Assembly (NCBI GenBank): GCA_902800795.1
Contig: CADCFQ010000018.1
Coordinates: 1-43,346, forward strand
DNA: 43,346 bases
Source of the DNA: an uncultured Ruminococcus sp.
GTDB lineage: Bacteria; Bacillota; Clostridia; Oscillospirales; Ruminococcaceae
Direction: 5' to 3'
Below are positions 33,556-41,310 of this stretch, piece by piece (position 1 is the first letter of the stretch; the number at the start of each line of letters is the position of its first letter). A program made the position numbers and the translations under genes. The notes under the pieces are model-generated. The model ran no database searches. It had not been told where the DNA came from and saw nothing but the letters and a program-made list of their open reading frames with translations.

Positions 33556-34516
33556 TTATCTTGCCGCTATCGGCGAGGCGCTTATTGATTTCATTCCCGA
33601 TAAGACCGGCTGTGACTTCAATGACGTGACGGCTTTCTCACCGAAAGTCGGGGGAGCTCCCGCAAATGTCTGCGCTGCGTTTTCCCGTCTCGGAGGCAAT
33701 TCCAGGATGCTCACACAGCTGGGCGATGACCCCTTCGGCCACAGGATAATTGACGAGCTCAAAAGCGTCGGAGTAGATACATCCTGTATCTCTCTTACCG
33801 ATAAAGCCAATACCGCCCTTGCCTTTGTATCTCTCGGCGAGAACGGAGACCGCACATTTTCTTTCTACCGCAAGCCCAGCGCAGATATGCTATGCAAGGC
33901 GGAGAGCGTCAGAGAGGAAAGCTTTGAAGGCGTGTTCGCTCTTCACTTTTGCAGCGTGTCCATAGGCGATTTCCCGATGAAAGAAGCCCATAAGCGGGCG
34001 ATAGATATAATGCGGCGCAGAAACGGTATAATAAGCTTTGACCCCAACCTCCGGTTCAATCTCTGGAACAGCAGGGAAGCGCTTCAAACAGCGGTCAGGG
34101 AGTTTATCCCACTTAGTGATATTGTCAAGCTTTCCGAGGACGAGCTTGAGTTCGTCACTGGCTCGGATGATATCGACAAGGCCTCAAAATGGCTGTTTGA
34201 CAGTGGAGTAAAGCTTGTGCTCTACACCTGCGGCTGCGGCGGTGCTTATGCCCTTACCCCAGAGGTAAAAGCCTTCGCACCAGCCGAGAAAGTCAGGGCG
34301 GTAGATACCACAGGTGCCGGCGACGGCTTTGCCGGGGCGTTCTTGTGGTCCATAGAAAAGCTCTGCCACAGGCCCGAGGAGCTTGCCTCTCTTTCCGAGG
34401 AAGCCCTGCTTGACTGCCTTGGATTTGCAAACAGGTTCTGCGCTTTGAGCGTTATGAAAAAAGGAGCGATAGCATCTTATCCCACACTTGATGAGATGCA
34501 GAAAATAAATCTATAA
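33548..34516 (+). CDS. Fructokinase (PfkB family)
   Basis: Ribokinase-family sugar kinase, 322 residues, phosphorylating the fructose released by the GH32 enzyme. N-terminal IGEALIDFIP, the substrate-binding GGAPANVCAAFSRLGG, ISFDPNLRFNLW, and the C-terminal DTTGAGDGFAGAFLWS with the catalytic Asp. The ATG lies inside the last codons of the hydrolase gene (overlap of 8 bases), so translation is coupled. HPr follows 18 bases downstream. Confidence 0.93.
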   Translation: MNSYLAAIGEALIDFIPDKTGCDFNDVTAFSPKVGGAPANVCAAFSRLGGNSRMLTQLGDDPFGHRIIDELKSVGVDTSCISLTDKANTALAFVSLGENGDRTFSFYRKPSADMLCKAESVREESFEGVFALHFCSVSIGDFPMKEAHKRAIDIMRRRNGIISFDPNLRFNLWNSREALQTAVREFIPLSDIVKLSEDELEFVTGSDDIDKASKWLFDSGVKLVLYTCGCGGAYALTPEVKAFAPAEKVRAVDTTGAGDGFAGAFLWSIEKLCHRPEELASLSEEALLDCLGFANRFCALSVMKKGAIASYPTLDEMQKINL

Positions 34517-34534
34517 CGAAAGGAACGAAATACT

Positions 34535-34795
34535 ATGAAAGAATTTTCCTACACGATAAAGGACGAGATCGGCATCCACGCAAGACCGGCAGGAAACCTT
34601 GTTAAGCTGATCAAGGGCTTTTCAAGCTCGGTAACTATCGAAAAGCAAGGCAAGCCGCCTATCAATGCCACAGCTCTGATGAAGCTCATGGGTCTCGGTG
34701 TAAAATGCGGCGATACCGTAAAGTTCACTGTTGAGGGTGACGACGAGGACGCAGCTGTTAAGAGCATCGAGCAATTCATGAACTCTAACCTCTGA
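34535..34795 (+). CDS. ptsH: PTS phosphocarrier HPr without the regulatory serine
   Basis: An 86-residue HPr. GIHARPAG carries the phospho-His15 accepted from enzyme I. In Firmicutes HPr, Ser46 is phosphorylated by HprK and activates CcpA. The aligned segment here is NATALMKLMGLG, which has Ala (residue 47) at that place, preceded by Thr46. So the protein looks fit for transport but not for Ser46-type catabolite signalling, unless Thr46 substitutes. AAAGGA precedes the ATG. It lies within the sucrose operon, between fructokinase and enzyme I. Confidence 0.94.
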   Translation: MKEFSYTIKDEIGIHARPAGNLVKLIKGFSSSVTIEKQGKPPINATALMKLMGLGVKCGDTVKFTVEGDDEDAAVKSIEQFMNSNL

Positions 34796-34826
34796 TATTT
34801 AACAAAGAAAGGACAGGTGACGGACT

Positions 34827-36458
34827 ATGGCTGTATTCAACGGCAAGGGAGTTTACGGGGCGGTCGCTGTGGGCAAGGCCCTGATATTCAAAAGACAGGC
34901 GGCTGAAGTCCGCCGTGTGTCCGTTTCGGATACTGACGCAGAGCTTGAACGTATTGAAAAGGCAAAGGAGACAGCTGTGGAGCAGCTGACGGCAATACAC
35001 GAAAAAGCTCTGAAAGAAGTGGGCGAGACCAACGCCGAGATCTTCGAGATCCACATAATGATGCTGGATGACGACGATTATAACGACTCGATCAGAAGCA
35101 TAATCGAGACCCAGAAGGTCAATGCCGAATACGCTGTTGCGGTGACCTCTGACAACTTTGCGGAGATGTTTGCAAGTATGGACGATGCCTATATGCAGGC
35201 CCGTTCAGCCGATGTCAAGGATATCTCAAACAGGCTCATCGCCTGCCTTTCACAAAGCGGTGAGGACACGGCGGTATCGGGCGACAAGATGATAGTCTGT
35301 GCGGATGACCTTGCCCCAAGCGAGACTGTCTGCCTTGACAAGGACAAAGTGCTTGCCTTTGTCACAGCCTTCGGCTCATCAAATTCCCACACAGCGATAC
35401 TCGCAAGGAATATGAATATCCCCGCTGTTATCGGCGCCGGCCGGAAGTTTCTCGATGCGCTCAAAGACGGCTGCATCGTTGGCGTTGACGGCCACACCGG
35501 CGAGATCTTCGTCGATCCCGACGAGGAAACGATCAGGCGCTTAGAGCAGAAGCAGGCTGACGACATCAAGAAAAAGCAACTCCTGCAGGAACTCAAAGGC
35601 AAAGATAACGTGACCCTTGACGGCACCAGAGTGAACATTTTTGCAAACATCGGCGGTGTCGGCGGAATAGGCGCTGTCCTTGCCAATGATGCCGGCGGCA
35701 TAGGTCTTTTCAGGAGTGAGTTTTTGTATCTCGAAAGTGAGGACTATCCCACCGAGGAACAGCAGTTTCAGGCCTACAAAAAGGTTCTTGAAAGCATGGC
35801 CGGCAAAAAGGTGGTCATCCGTACCCTGGATATCGGCGCAGACAAGCAGATAGGCTATTTTGACCTTGACAAAGAGGATAACCCTGCCCTCGGTTTCAGG
35901 GCTATACGCATCTGTCTTACCCGCCCGGAGATCTTCCGCACCCAGCTAAGAGCCCTTTACCGTGCATCCGCTTTCGGCGATCTTGCTATAATGTTCCCGA
36001 TGATAACAAGCGTTTCGGAAGTACAGAAATGCCTTGATATGTGCGAGCAGGTAAGGAATGAACTGAAAGAGGAAGGCATCCGCTTCAATGAGGAAACGGA
36101 GCTTGGAATAATGATAGAGACTCCGGCGGCCGCTGTCATAAGCGACAAGCTTGCCCCGATGGTGGACTTTTTCAGCGTCGGCACCAATGATCTCACCCAG
36201 TACACTCTGGCCTGCGACAGGCAGAATGCAAAGCTGGAGCCCTTTGTTGACACTCACCACGAGGCTATACTCAGGCTGATAGAGATGTCAGCGAAAAACG
36301 CCCACGCTAATAATGCGTGGATAGGCATCTGCGGAGAGCTTGCGGCTGACCTGACCCTCACAGAGGAGTTTCTTAAAATGGGTATCGACGAGCTTTCAGT
36401 CTCGCCGCCCTTCGTTTTGCCGCTGCGTGAAAAGGTAAGGAGCATCTCATTAAAATGA
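34827..36458 (+). CDS. ptsI: PTS enzyme I (PEP-protein phosphotransferase)
   Basis: 543 residues. It transfers phosphate from PEP to HPr. The N-terminal HPr-binding and swivel part includes AFGSSNSHTAILA with phospho-His188 (the family usually has GGRTSHTAI), followed by IPAVIGAG. The C-terminal PEP-binding barrel shows GIGLFRSEFLYL, RTLDIGADKQ, NPALGFRAIRICL, GTNDLTQYTLACDRQN and the catalytic Cys in GICGELAAD. It is a little shorter than typical (about 570). Likely ribosome site AGGTGA. Last gene of the sucrose operon, so the whole phosphorelay is encoded in one transcript. Confidence 0.95.
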   Translation: MAVFNGKGVYGAVAVGKALIFKRQAAEVRRVSVSDTDAELERIEKAKETAVEQLTAIHEKALKEVGETNAEIFEIHIMMLDDDDYNDSIRSIIETQKVNAEYAVAVTSDNFAEMFASMDDAYMQARSADVKDISNRLIACLSQSGEDTAVSGDKMIVCADDLAPSETVCLDKDKVLAFVTAFGSSNSHTAILARNMNIPAVIGAGRKFLDALKDGCIVGVDGHTGEIFVDPDEETIRRLEQKQADDIKKKQLLQELKGKDNVTLDGTRVNIFANIGGVGGIGAVLANDAGGIGLFRSEFLYLESEDYPTEEQQFQAYKKVLESMAGKKVVIRTLDIGADKQIGYFDLDKEDNPALGFRAIRICLTRPEIFRTQLRALYRASAFGDLAIMFPMITSVSEVQKCLDMCEQVRNELKEEGIRFNEETELGIMIETPAAAVISDKLAPMVDFFSVGTNDLTQYTLACDRQNAKLEPFVDTHHEAILRLIEMSAKNAHANNAWIGICGELAADLTLTEEFLKMGIDELSVSPPFVLPLREKVRSISLK

Positions 36459-36476
36459 TCAAGAATACAGACAAAA

Positions 36477-36499
36477 GGGCGCAGTTTTTAACTGCGCCC
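36477..36499. terminator. Bidirectional terminator between ptsI and the DUF4353-like gene
   Basis: GGGCGCAGTT / AACTGCGCCC perfect stem. T4 follows on the minus strand, and a weaker T-rich stretch on the plus strand. Confidence 0.8.
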
Positions 36500-36546
36500 T
36501 GTTCTATTCAGTTTCGCACTCGGCAAAAGCCGGCCCTGAAGCCGGG

Positions 36547-38571
36547 TTATCTTCTGGTCTTTGTAATAACAGCAAACAGTGCTGCTGCCAGCGCTCCAAG
36601 GCCAAGGCCTGCTGCCGCTTTGCCCGTCGAGGGGTTTGTCTGGGATGCGGATGATACGCTGCCTGATGCTGTGGTCTGGGCAGCTGTGCTTTCTGCGGTG
36701 CTGCCAGTGTCCTCATCGTCAGCTGTCTCGGAACCTGACTCCGAAGACTCGGCCTCGCTGCTTTCTTCGCTTTCGGTCTCCTCAGAGGATGTCTCGCTTT
36801 CGCTCTCCTCTGTGGTCTGCTCGCTTTCTTCGGCAACTGTGTCTGCTGTTGCCGGTACTGCTTCTGCTACCTCTGAGCCGTCGGATGCCGCTGCAAGTGT
36901 GCCGTTGATGTAAAGATAATATACCTCGCCCTCGGTGAGAAGGTCGGAAGCGTAAACTATGTGGTCAGCGTTCTTGGGAGCTGTAGATGAGAACAGCACA
37001 TTGTCAGCGGAGTCACGGATCTCTATCTCGTCGCCTGCGCTTATATTTATAGCCGATCCGTTCTGCTGTCCGGGCATCATACCGCCCTGACCGCCGTTTT
37101 CAAAGGGCTGACCCTCTGTTCCCTCGGGCATCTCGGGACGCTCGCCCTGTTCACCGGGCTGACCCTGCTCTCCATCGGGCATTGCAGGGGGCTCTCCCTG
37201 CTCGCCGTTTTCAGGGCTCTGACCCTCTTCGCCCTCAGGCATCTCGGGACGCTCGCCCTGTTCACCGAACTGGGCGCCCTGAGCCATTCCGCCTGCGCCG
37301 AACACGATATATGTACCCGATGTGGGTGTTGTGGCCATCTGAGCCATACCGATGCCTATAACAGTTCCGCCCGTTACGTTGAAGCTGCTGCCGAAGTCGC
37401 CGTAATCAAGAGCGGCATTGTCTCCGTTAGTCGAGCCGTAGACCTCTGTATATCCGCCGGAAACATTGATATCGCCGTTTGAATCCAGGCCGTCTCCGCC
37501 AGCGTTGATATACCAGCTGCCGCCGTAGATGTTCAGCTCATAAGTGTAGTCTGTAAGGTCGCTGTTTGCGGCATTGATACCGTCATCGGACGTTATGATA
37601 GTTCCGTTTCCGCCCCAGAGGTTGACAGTCGCACCCTCAAGACCTTCGTAGGACTCTGTGATATTTATCTCGGGACCTCCGTCCTCAGTGCCTATGTTCA
37701 GCTCATATTCCGCCTTGATCGCATCGTCGCCTGCGGATATGGTGAGGACTCCGCCGTTGATATAAACGTTCTCGCCGTGGATAGCATCATCCGCAGCCGT
37801 AACATTTACAGCTCCGCCATTGATGACCAGAAGCCCCAGTGATACCTCGTCGTCATCGTCGGGAGAAGCCTTGATACCGTCATCTGCCGACTCCACGTTG
37901 ATCGTTCCGCCGTTTATCGTCAGCGTTCCGTCGCTTGCAAGTGCGTTGTTCGCAGCGCTTACATTAAGAGTAAAGCTGTCGCTTTCTGATGTGCCAACGG
38001 TGATATCGGCCTCGGAGCCGCCCTTGATGCCGTTCTTGCAGTCGGAGCCGTCGGCAGTCAGGGTTCCTGTTCCCGTAAAGACCGCAGATGCGCCGGACTT
38101 GACCTTGATAGCTGCGCCCTCAAAGGCATCTGCGATATCGGCATCCTCGGAGTCTTCGTTTGCCGGGTCCTCGTTATCGGTTATGACGTTCTCACCCTCG
38201 ATAACAAAGGTGACCTGTGACGTTTTGTTCACCGATATCGGCGAGGTCGAGGATGACGACAGCTTAAGGTCGGACAGGACAAGGGTAACGCCCTCGGTGC
38301 CTTTTTTGATCTTGATCGTTCCCTCCACACAGTCGCCGGACACGACATAAACTCCGGCTTCATTGATAGTCAGGTCTGTGCCGTCTATCTTATAGCCGCT
38401 GCCGCTTTCGTTCTCGGCGGTTATCCCGGTGTCGGTGAAAGTGAAGCTGTTATCATACTGCGAGTCGTAAGCGGACGCTTCCAGCACAGCACCGAATGAT
38501 GAGCCTCCAAGTACCATAGCCGCTGCCGCAGCAAAGCTCAGAGCCTTAGTTTTTATAATTCTTGCTTTCAT
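36547..38571 (-). CDS. Beta-helix carbohydrate-binding (DUF4353/Cthe_2159-like) protein with NPxTG anchor
   Basis: A 674-residue secreted protein. Signal peptide at about 1-34. A right-handed beta-helix-like region lies at about 40-430, with repeated ITVNGG/DDAIKA-type turns (DDGIKASPDDDDE, DDAIHGENVYINGG, DDAIKAEYELNIG, DDGINAANSD), as in Cthe_2159 cellulose/pectin-binding proteins that bind calcium. Residues about 435-520 form a Gly/Pro/Glu/Gln-rich linker with collagen-like repeats. A small domain follows (about 520-570), then a Ser/Glu/Thr-rich wall-spanning stretch, the sorting motif NPSTG, a hydrophobic segment and a TRR tail. AAGGAGG lies 8 bases before the ATG. A role in binding plant polysaccharides at the cell wall is inferred. 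Confidence 0.85.
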   Translation of the reverse strand: MKARIIKTKALSFAAAAAMVLGGSSFGAVLEASAYDSQYDNSFTFTDTGITAENESGSGYKIDGTDLTINEAGVYVVSGDCVEGTIKIKKGTEGVTLVLSDLKLSSSSTSPISVNKTSQVTFVIEGENVITDNEDPANEDSEDADIADAFEGAAIKVKSGASAVFTGTGTLTADGSDCKNGIKGGSEADITVGTSESDSFTLNVSAANNALASDGTLTINGGTINVESADDGIKASPDDDDEVSLGLLVINGGAVNVTAADDAIHGENVYINGGVLTISAGDDAIKAEYELNIGTEDGGPEINITESYEGLEGATVNLWGGNGTIITSDDGINAANSDLTDYTYELNIYGGSWYINAGGDGLDSNGDINVSGGYTEVYGSTNGDNAALDYGDFGSSFNVTGGTVIGIGMAQMATTPTSGTYIVFGAGGMAQGAQFGEQGERPEMPEGEEGQSPENGEQGEPPAMPDGEQGQPGEQGERPEMPEGTEGQPFENGGQGGMMPGQQNGSAINISAGDEIEIRDSADNVLFSSTAPKNADHIVYASDLLTEGEVYYLYINGTLAAASDGSEVAEAVPATADTVAEESEQTTEESESETSSEETESEESSEAESSESGSETADDEDTGSTAESTAAQTTASGSVSSASQTNPSTGKAAAGLGLGALAAALFAVITKTRR
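37094..37267 (-). repeat. 63-bp direct repeats coding for the Gly/Pro/Gln-rich linker
   Basis: 37094-37156 and 37205-37267 are near-identical (period 111 bp) and encode units with GEQGERPEMPEG. A degenerate copy lies between. Copy number could vary by slippage. Confidence 0.65.
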
Positions 38572-38700
38572 AGTAATGACCTCCTTGGTTGAGTTGTTGG
38601 CTTATTGCAGTTCCTATTATGAACGCCCAAACTAAACATTACTTTAAAATCTATAATATTTTTTTCCGCCGCTTCCTGTCTATGTTAAAACTGACATGAC

Positions 38701-38745
38701 AAACCCAGCTGTTTTTCAAGTCTTTCCGGGATGATTTTTAACAGC
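38701..38745 (+). repeat. Interspersed 45-bp repeat, copy 1
   Basis: Begins AAACCC and contains TTTTTCAAGTCTTTCCGGGA, ending TTTAACAGC. It matches 40947-40991 at 43 of 45 positions, same orientation. It lies in the 335-bp divergent region between two surface-protein genes. Confidence 0.75.
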
Positions 38746-38821
38746 TCTATTATCATTTTATTCCTGCCTGGGAAGCTCTCTGTGTTTATTTGTTATAATT
38801 TCTAAAAATGTCCATATTTTC

Positions 38822-38850
38822 TTGACATTTTGCCCTTTATATGGTATTAT
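38822..38850 (+). promoter_or_regulatory. Sigma-A promoter of the second Ig-like NPxTG gene
   Basis: TTGACA, 17 bases, TATTAT. No cre site follows, unlike its paralogue at 28045. Confidence 0.85.
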
Positions 38851-38906
38851 TTATTTGTTAATAATATTTCCACAAGCAGGAAATAAAAAATCAAGGAGGA
38901 AAAAAT

Positions 38907-40220
38907 ATGAACAAAAACATAAAGCGCCTGGTCGCAGGCACACTTGCAGTTCTTATGGTTGCCGGCGCATCCGCAAACGTAGGCTCTGTAAAGCTTTTCA
39001 GCGATACAGCTATCACAGCCAGTGCAGTTAATGAGGCTTCTGAGACTATTGCCACAGATTCTGGTAGTGAGAAATCTGATCAGACATATACAGGAGAAAA
39101 TTTTTCAGTTTCCGGTTATCTTTATGACAGTGACGGTCTTGTAGTTTATGGTAGTTATAATTGGGGGCTGACCGTAACGTTTGCATCGGGCTTAAAAGTA
39201 ACAAAGGTCGAATTCACACTTGGTTATGTTTCCGGTGGTGGAAATCTTGATGATTTTGTGGTATCAGCAGGCAGCGCATCGTGTGACGCTTTTACAAAGG
39301 GTGGTGTAGTTACTGTTGACGGATTTGAGGATGAAATAAGCGAGCTTGTTTTGTCAGATTCTGAATACGGTTATCAGATCAATTCAGTAACAGTGTATTA
39401 TGAAAATCACACCCACGGTTTCGAGTATACCGCAGACGGTGACACCATTACCGCACAGTGTACCGGTAATGGCGACTGCGATATCACCGAAGGCCTTACA
39501 ATGACCATCAGCGCTGACGACGCTGATTATGACGGCGAGGCTCACGGTGCAGCACTGAGCACAGACTACAACACAACAGCCTTCCCCGATGAATATGAGA
39601 TCGAGTATTATCTCGGAGACACCAAGCTCGACGGCGCACCCGTTGACCCCGGCGTTTACACCGCAAAGGTCACTGTCGGCGATGCTACTGCAAGCGTTGA
39701 GTACACGATAAACGGCACAGTTGTGACCCCGATAGACCTTGAGAATTGCGAAGTAACTGTTGACACCGACAACAAGACAGTTTCGGTTACCTATAACGGC
39801 GAGACCGTTCCCGAGAGCGAATATCATGTGATCTTCTTCACTTACGAGGAAATCGAGGGCGGCGAGAATGTAACGAGAGTGGGCACTGAATTCCCCACCG
39901 AAGCGGGTACATATATCGCAGCTGTTGTAGCAAACGATGACAGCATGGGCTATATAGGCGAGAACAGAAGCGAGCCCTTCACCATCGAGGAAGAGACCGA
40001 GAGCTCTGAGACCGAAAGCTCAGATACCGACAGCTCCGAGGCAGACAGCTCCACAGCTGACAGCAGCAAGGCAGACAGCTCCAGCACCGCATCTACTTCT
40101 TCCGCTGCTGCAACAAGCGCAAGCACAACGACTAACCCTGCGACCGGCGCAGCCGCAGCAGGAATGAGCGCACTCGCACTCGCAGCCGCAGCATTTGTTA
40201 CCGCTAAAAAGAAAAAGTAA
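38907..40220 (+). CDS. NPxTG-anchored surface protein with Ig-like domains, copy 2
   Basis: 437 residues: signal peptide (about 1-40), an unassigned N-terminal beta-rich domain (about 50-170), a middle domain (about 195-270) with the pattern MTISADDADYDGEAHGAAL ... YEIEYYLGDTKLDGAPVDPGVYTAKVTVGDATASVEYTI of bacterial Ig/MBG-type folds, and an Ig-like domain at about 275-365 homologous to that of the protein at 28045. A Ser/Asp/Thr-rich linker, the sorting motif NPATG, a hydrophobic stretch and KKKK follow. AAGGAGG lies 7 bases before the ATG. Probably wall-anchored; ligand unknown. Confidence 0.82.
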   Translation: MNKNIKRLVAGTLAVLMVAGASANVGSVKLFSDTAITASAVNEASETIATDSGSEKSDQTYTGENFSVSGYLYDSDGLVVYGSYNWGLTVTFASGLKVTKVEFTLGYVSGGGNLDDFVVSAGSASCDAFTKGGVVTVDGFEDEISELVLSDSEYGYQINSVTVYYENHTHGFEYTADGDTITAQCTGNGDCDITEGLTMTISADDADYDGEAHGAALSTDYNTTAFPDEYEIEYYLGDTKLDGAPVDPGVYTAKVTVGDATASVEYTINGTVVTPIDLENCEVTVDTDNKTVSVTYNGETVPESEYHVIFFTYEEIEGGENVTRVGTEFPTEAGTYIAAVVANDDSMGYIGENRSEPFTIEEETESSETESSDTDSSEADSSTADSSKADSSSTASTSSAAATSASTTTNPATGAAAAGMSALALAAAAFVTAKKKK

Positions 40221-40236
40221 GCTGGTATAAAAAAAA

Positions 40237-40270
40237 CAGACCGTCTTAAAAAAGGCGGTCTGATTTTTTT
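40237..40270 (+). terminator. Terminator of the second Ig-like NPxTG gene
   Basis: CAGACCG / CGGTCTG stem followed by A and T7. Confidence 0.92.
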
Positions 40271-40307
40271 GTATCCAGCCCTCTCCGGGGCAGGGGATGC
40301 TTTACCA

Positions 40308-40391
40308 AAGTCTGCACTCTGCACAAATAAAAAAACACAACACTCCTCGATTCCTCGAGGCATCACTGCTTTTATAGTGCAGATAGTGGGA
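40308..40391 (+). repeat. tRNA-Leu 3'-end/terminator repeat, copy A
   Basis: 84 bp, repeated at 40424-40507. On the minus strand it begins with the last bases of the tRNA-Leu acceptor (TCCCACTATCTGCACT) followed by a hairpin and T-rich tail. It is degenerate compared with copy B around the hairpin. Confidence 0.75.
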
Positions 40392-40423
40392 GCTTGACAA
40401 CAGACCTGCGGTCTGTTTGATTC

Positions 40424-40507
40424 AAGTCTGCACTCTGCACAAAATAAAAGCAGTAACACCTCTCGATTCCTCGAGGTATTACTGCTTTTATAGTGCAGAT
40501 GGTGGGA
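40424..40507 (+). repeat. tRNA-Leu 3'-end/terminator repeat, copy B
   Basis: Same length as copy A, with period 116 bp. On the minus strand it carries the intact tRNA terminator: stem AAGCAGTAATACCTC / GAGGTGTTACTGCTT and a T-rich tail, directly after the tRNA 3' end. Between the copies is the palindrome ACAGACC-TGC-GGTCTGT. Confidence 0.8.
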
Positions 40508-40545
40508 CTTGAACCCACACGTCCTTGCGAACACTAGCACCTGAG
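40494..40545 (-). pseudogene. 3' half of a tRNA-Leu gene (attachment-site remnant)
   Basis: Read on the minus strand: the anticodon loop CTCAGGT (anticodon CAG), GCTAG of the anticodon stem, the long class-II variable arm, the T-arm GTGGGTTCAAGTCCCAC, and the acceptor strand CATCTGC plus discriminator A. The 5' half (acceptor, D-arm, 5' anticodon stem) is absent: the bases before the anticodon loop cannot pair with GCTAG. Such 3' halves are left when an element integrates into a tRNA gene. CCA is not encoded. Confidence 0.85.
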
Positions 40546-40591
40546 GGTAACGCAACGACGATGGGGCATCCCAAAGTGCGGAAATGCAAGA

Positions 40592-40905
40592 CTATGAATA
40601 TCTATTATATTCATAGATCAGCACCCCGCTTTTTTCAATTTCGTGATCTATTTCCGAATCCGGAGTGATCTGAGTCACATCAAGCATATCGACCTCTTTA
40701 CCAAGGGCGTTATTGACATCTTCGAGCAGCCCAAAGAAAGACAATCCTTTCAAGCCGCTGTCAACAAGGATGTCAACATCACTTCTGGCATCGGCACAGC
40801 CTTTGGCATACGAACCGAATAGGACAGCTTTTCTGATACGATGATCAGCAAAAACCGGAGCAAGCAGAGTAGTGATATCATCAAGCGTGTAAACTGTGTG
40901 TTCAT
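40592..40905 (-). pseudogene. Frameshifted MNT-type nucleotidyltransferase (antitoxin-like)
   Basis: One minus-strand frame encodes about 105 residues including LDDITTLLAPVFADHRIRKA, the diagnostic VLFGSYAKGCADARSDVDI (GSx10D.D nucleotidyltransferase motif) and a C-terminal IEKSGVLIYE. This is the MNT family that AMPylates HEPN toxins. That frame has no start codon. The only well-placed start (GGAG 8 bases before ATG at 40905) reads MNTQFTR and then needs one extra base at about 40884 to enter the MNT frame, so a one-base deletion has probably killed the gene. No HEPN partner is adjacent. Confidence 0.7.
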
Positions 40906-40946
40906 GCGATCATCTCCTCTTTGTTTTCCTGTCTGTATTATACCAA

Positions 40947-40991
40947 AAACCCGGCAGTTTTTCAAGTCTTTCCGGGATGATTTTTAACAGC
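40947..40991 (+). repeat. Interspersed 45-bp repeat, copy 2
   Basis: 43 of 45 positions identical to 38701-38745. It lies between the MNT pseudogene and the next remnant, whose stop codon it contains. Confidence 0.75.
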
Positions 40992-41187
40992 ACTGAAAGC
41001 TACGGTTCATGATATTTTTTCGCAATACCGGGTCAGGGTTTCCAAAGTGCAGATCCAGACTCTCGTTTGATATAGGCTTTTTGATGATTATTGTTGGTTT
41101 GTCAACATGGCTGTAGCTTTGCTCACATACCGCAAATAGCGCAAATGCGCTGGACGCAAAAAGTGGACTGCCACTGAAAAAATCTAA
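40984..41187 (-). pseudogene. Start-less coding remnant, unknown
   Basis: 67 open codons on the minus strand reading DFFSGSPLFASSAFALFA near the beginning and FGNPDPVLRKNIMNRSF near the end. The composition looks like real protein, but there is no start codon or ribosome site, and the frame begins after a stop. It is probably a truncated gene of the mobile element. Family not recognised. Confidence 0.35.
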
Positions 41188-41310
41188 CTATAAAAAATAG
41201 GGCACCGCCGCAGCGCCACCCTTGCAAAAACTACGAATTGTTTTTATGCTACAACTATAGTATATCGCATTTCTTTCATTCTGTCAATACTGCCCTTTGG
41301 TTACACATCC

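Noticed and set aside
40308..40507. CRISPR-like repeat array
   Set aside because: Only two long copies, which contain tRNA-end and terminator sequence; there is no regular spacer series and no cas gene.
40750..40965. 71-codon minus-strand open frame over the MNT region
   Set aside because: It is the wrong frame after the start codon; the neighbouring frame carries the conserved MNT motif, so this is the by-product of a frameshift.
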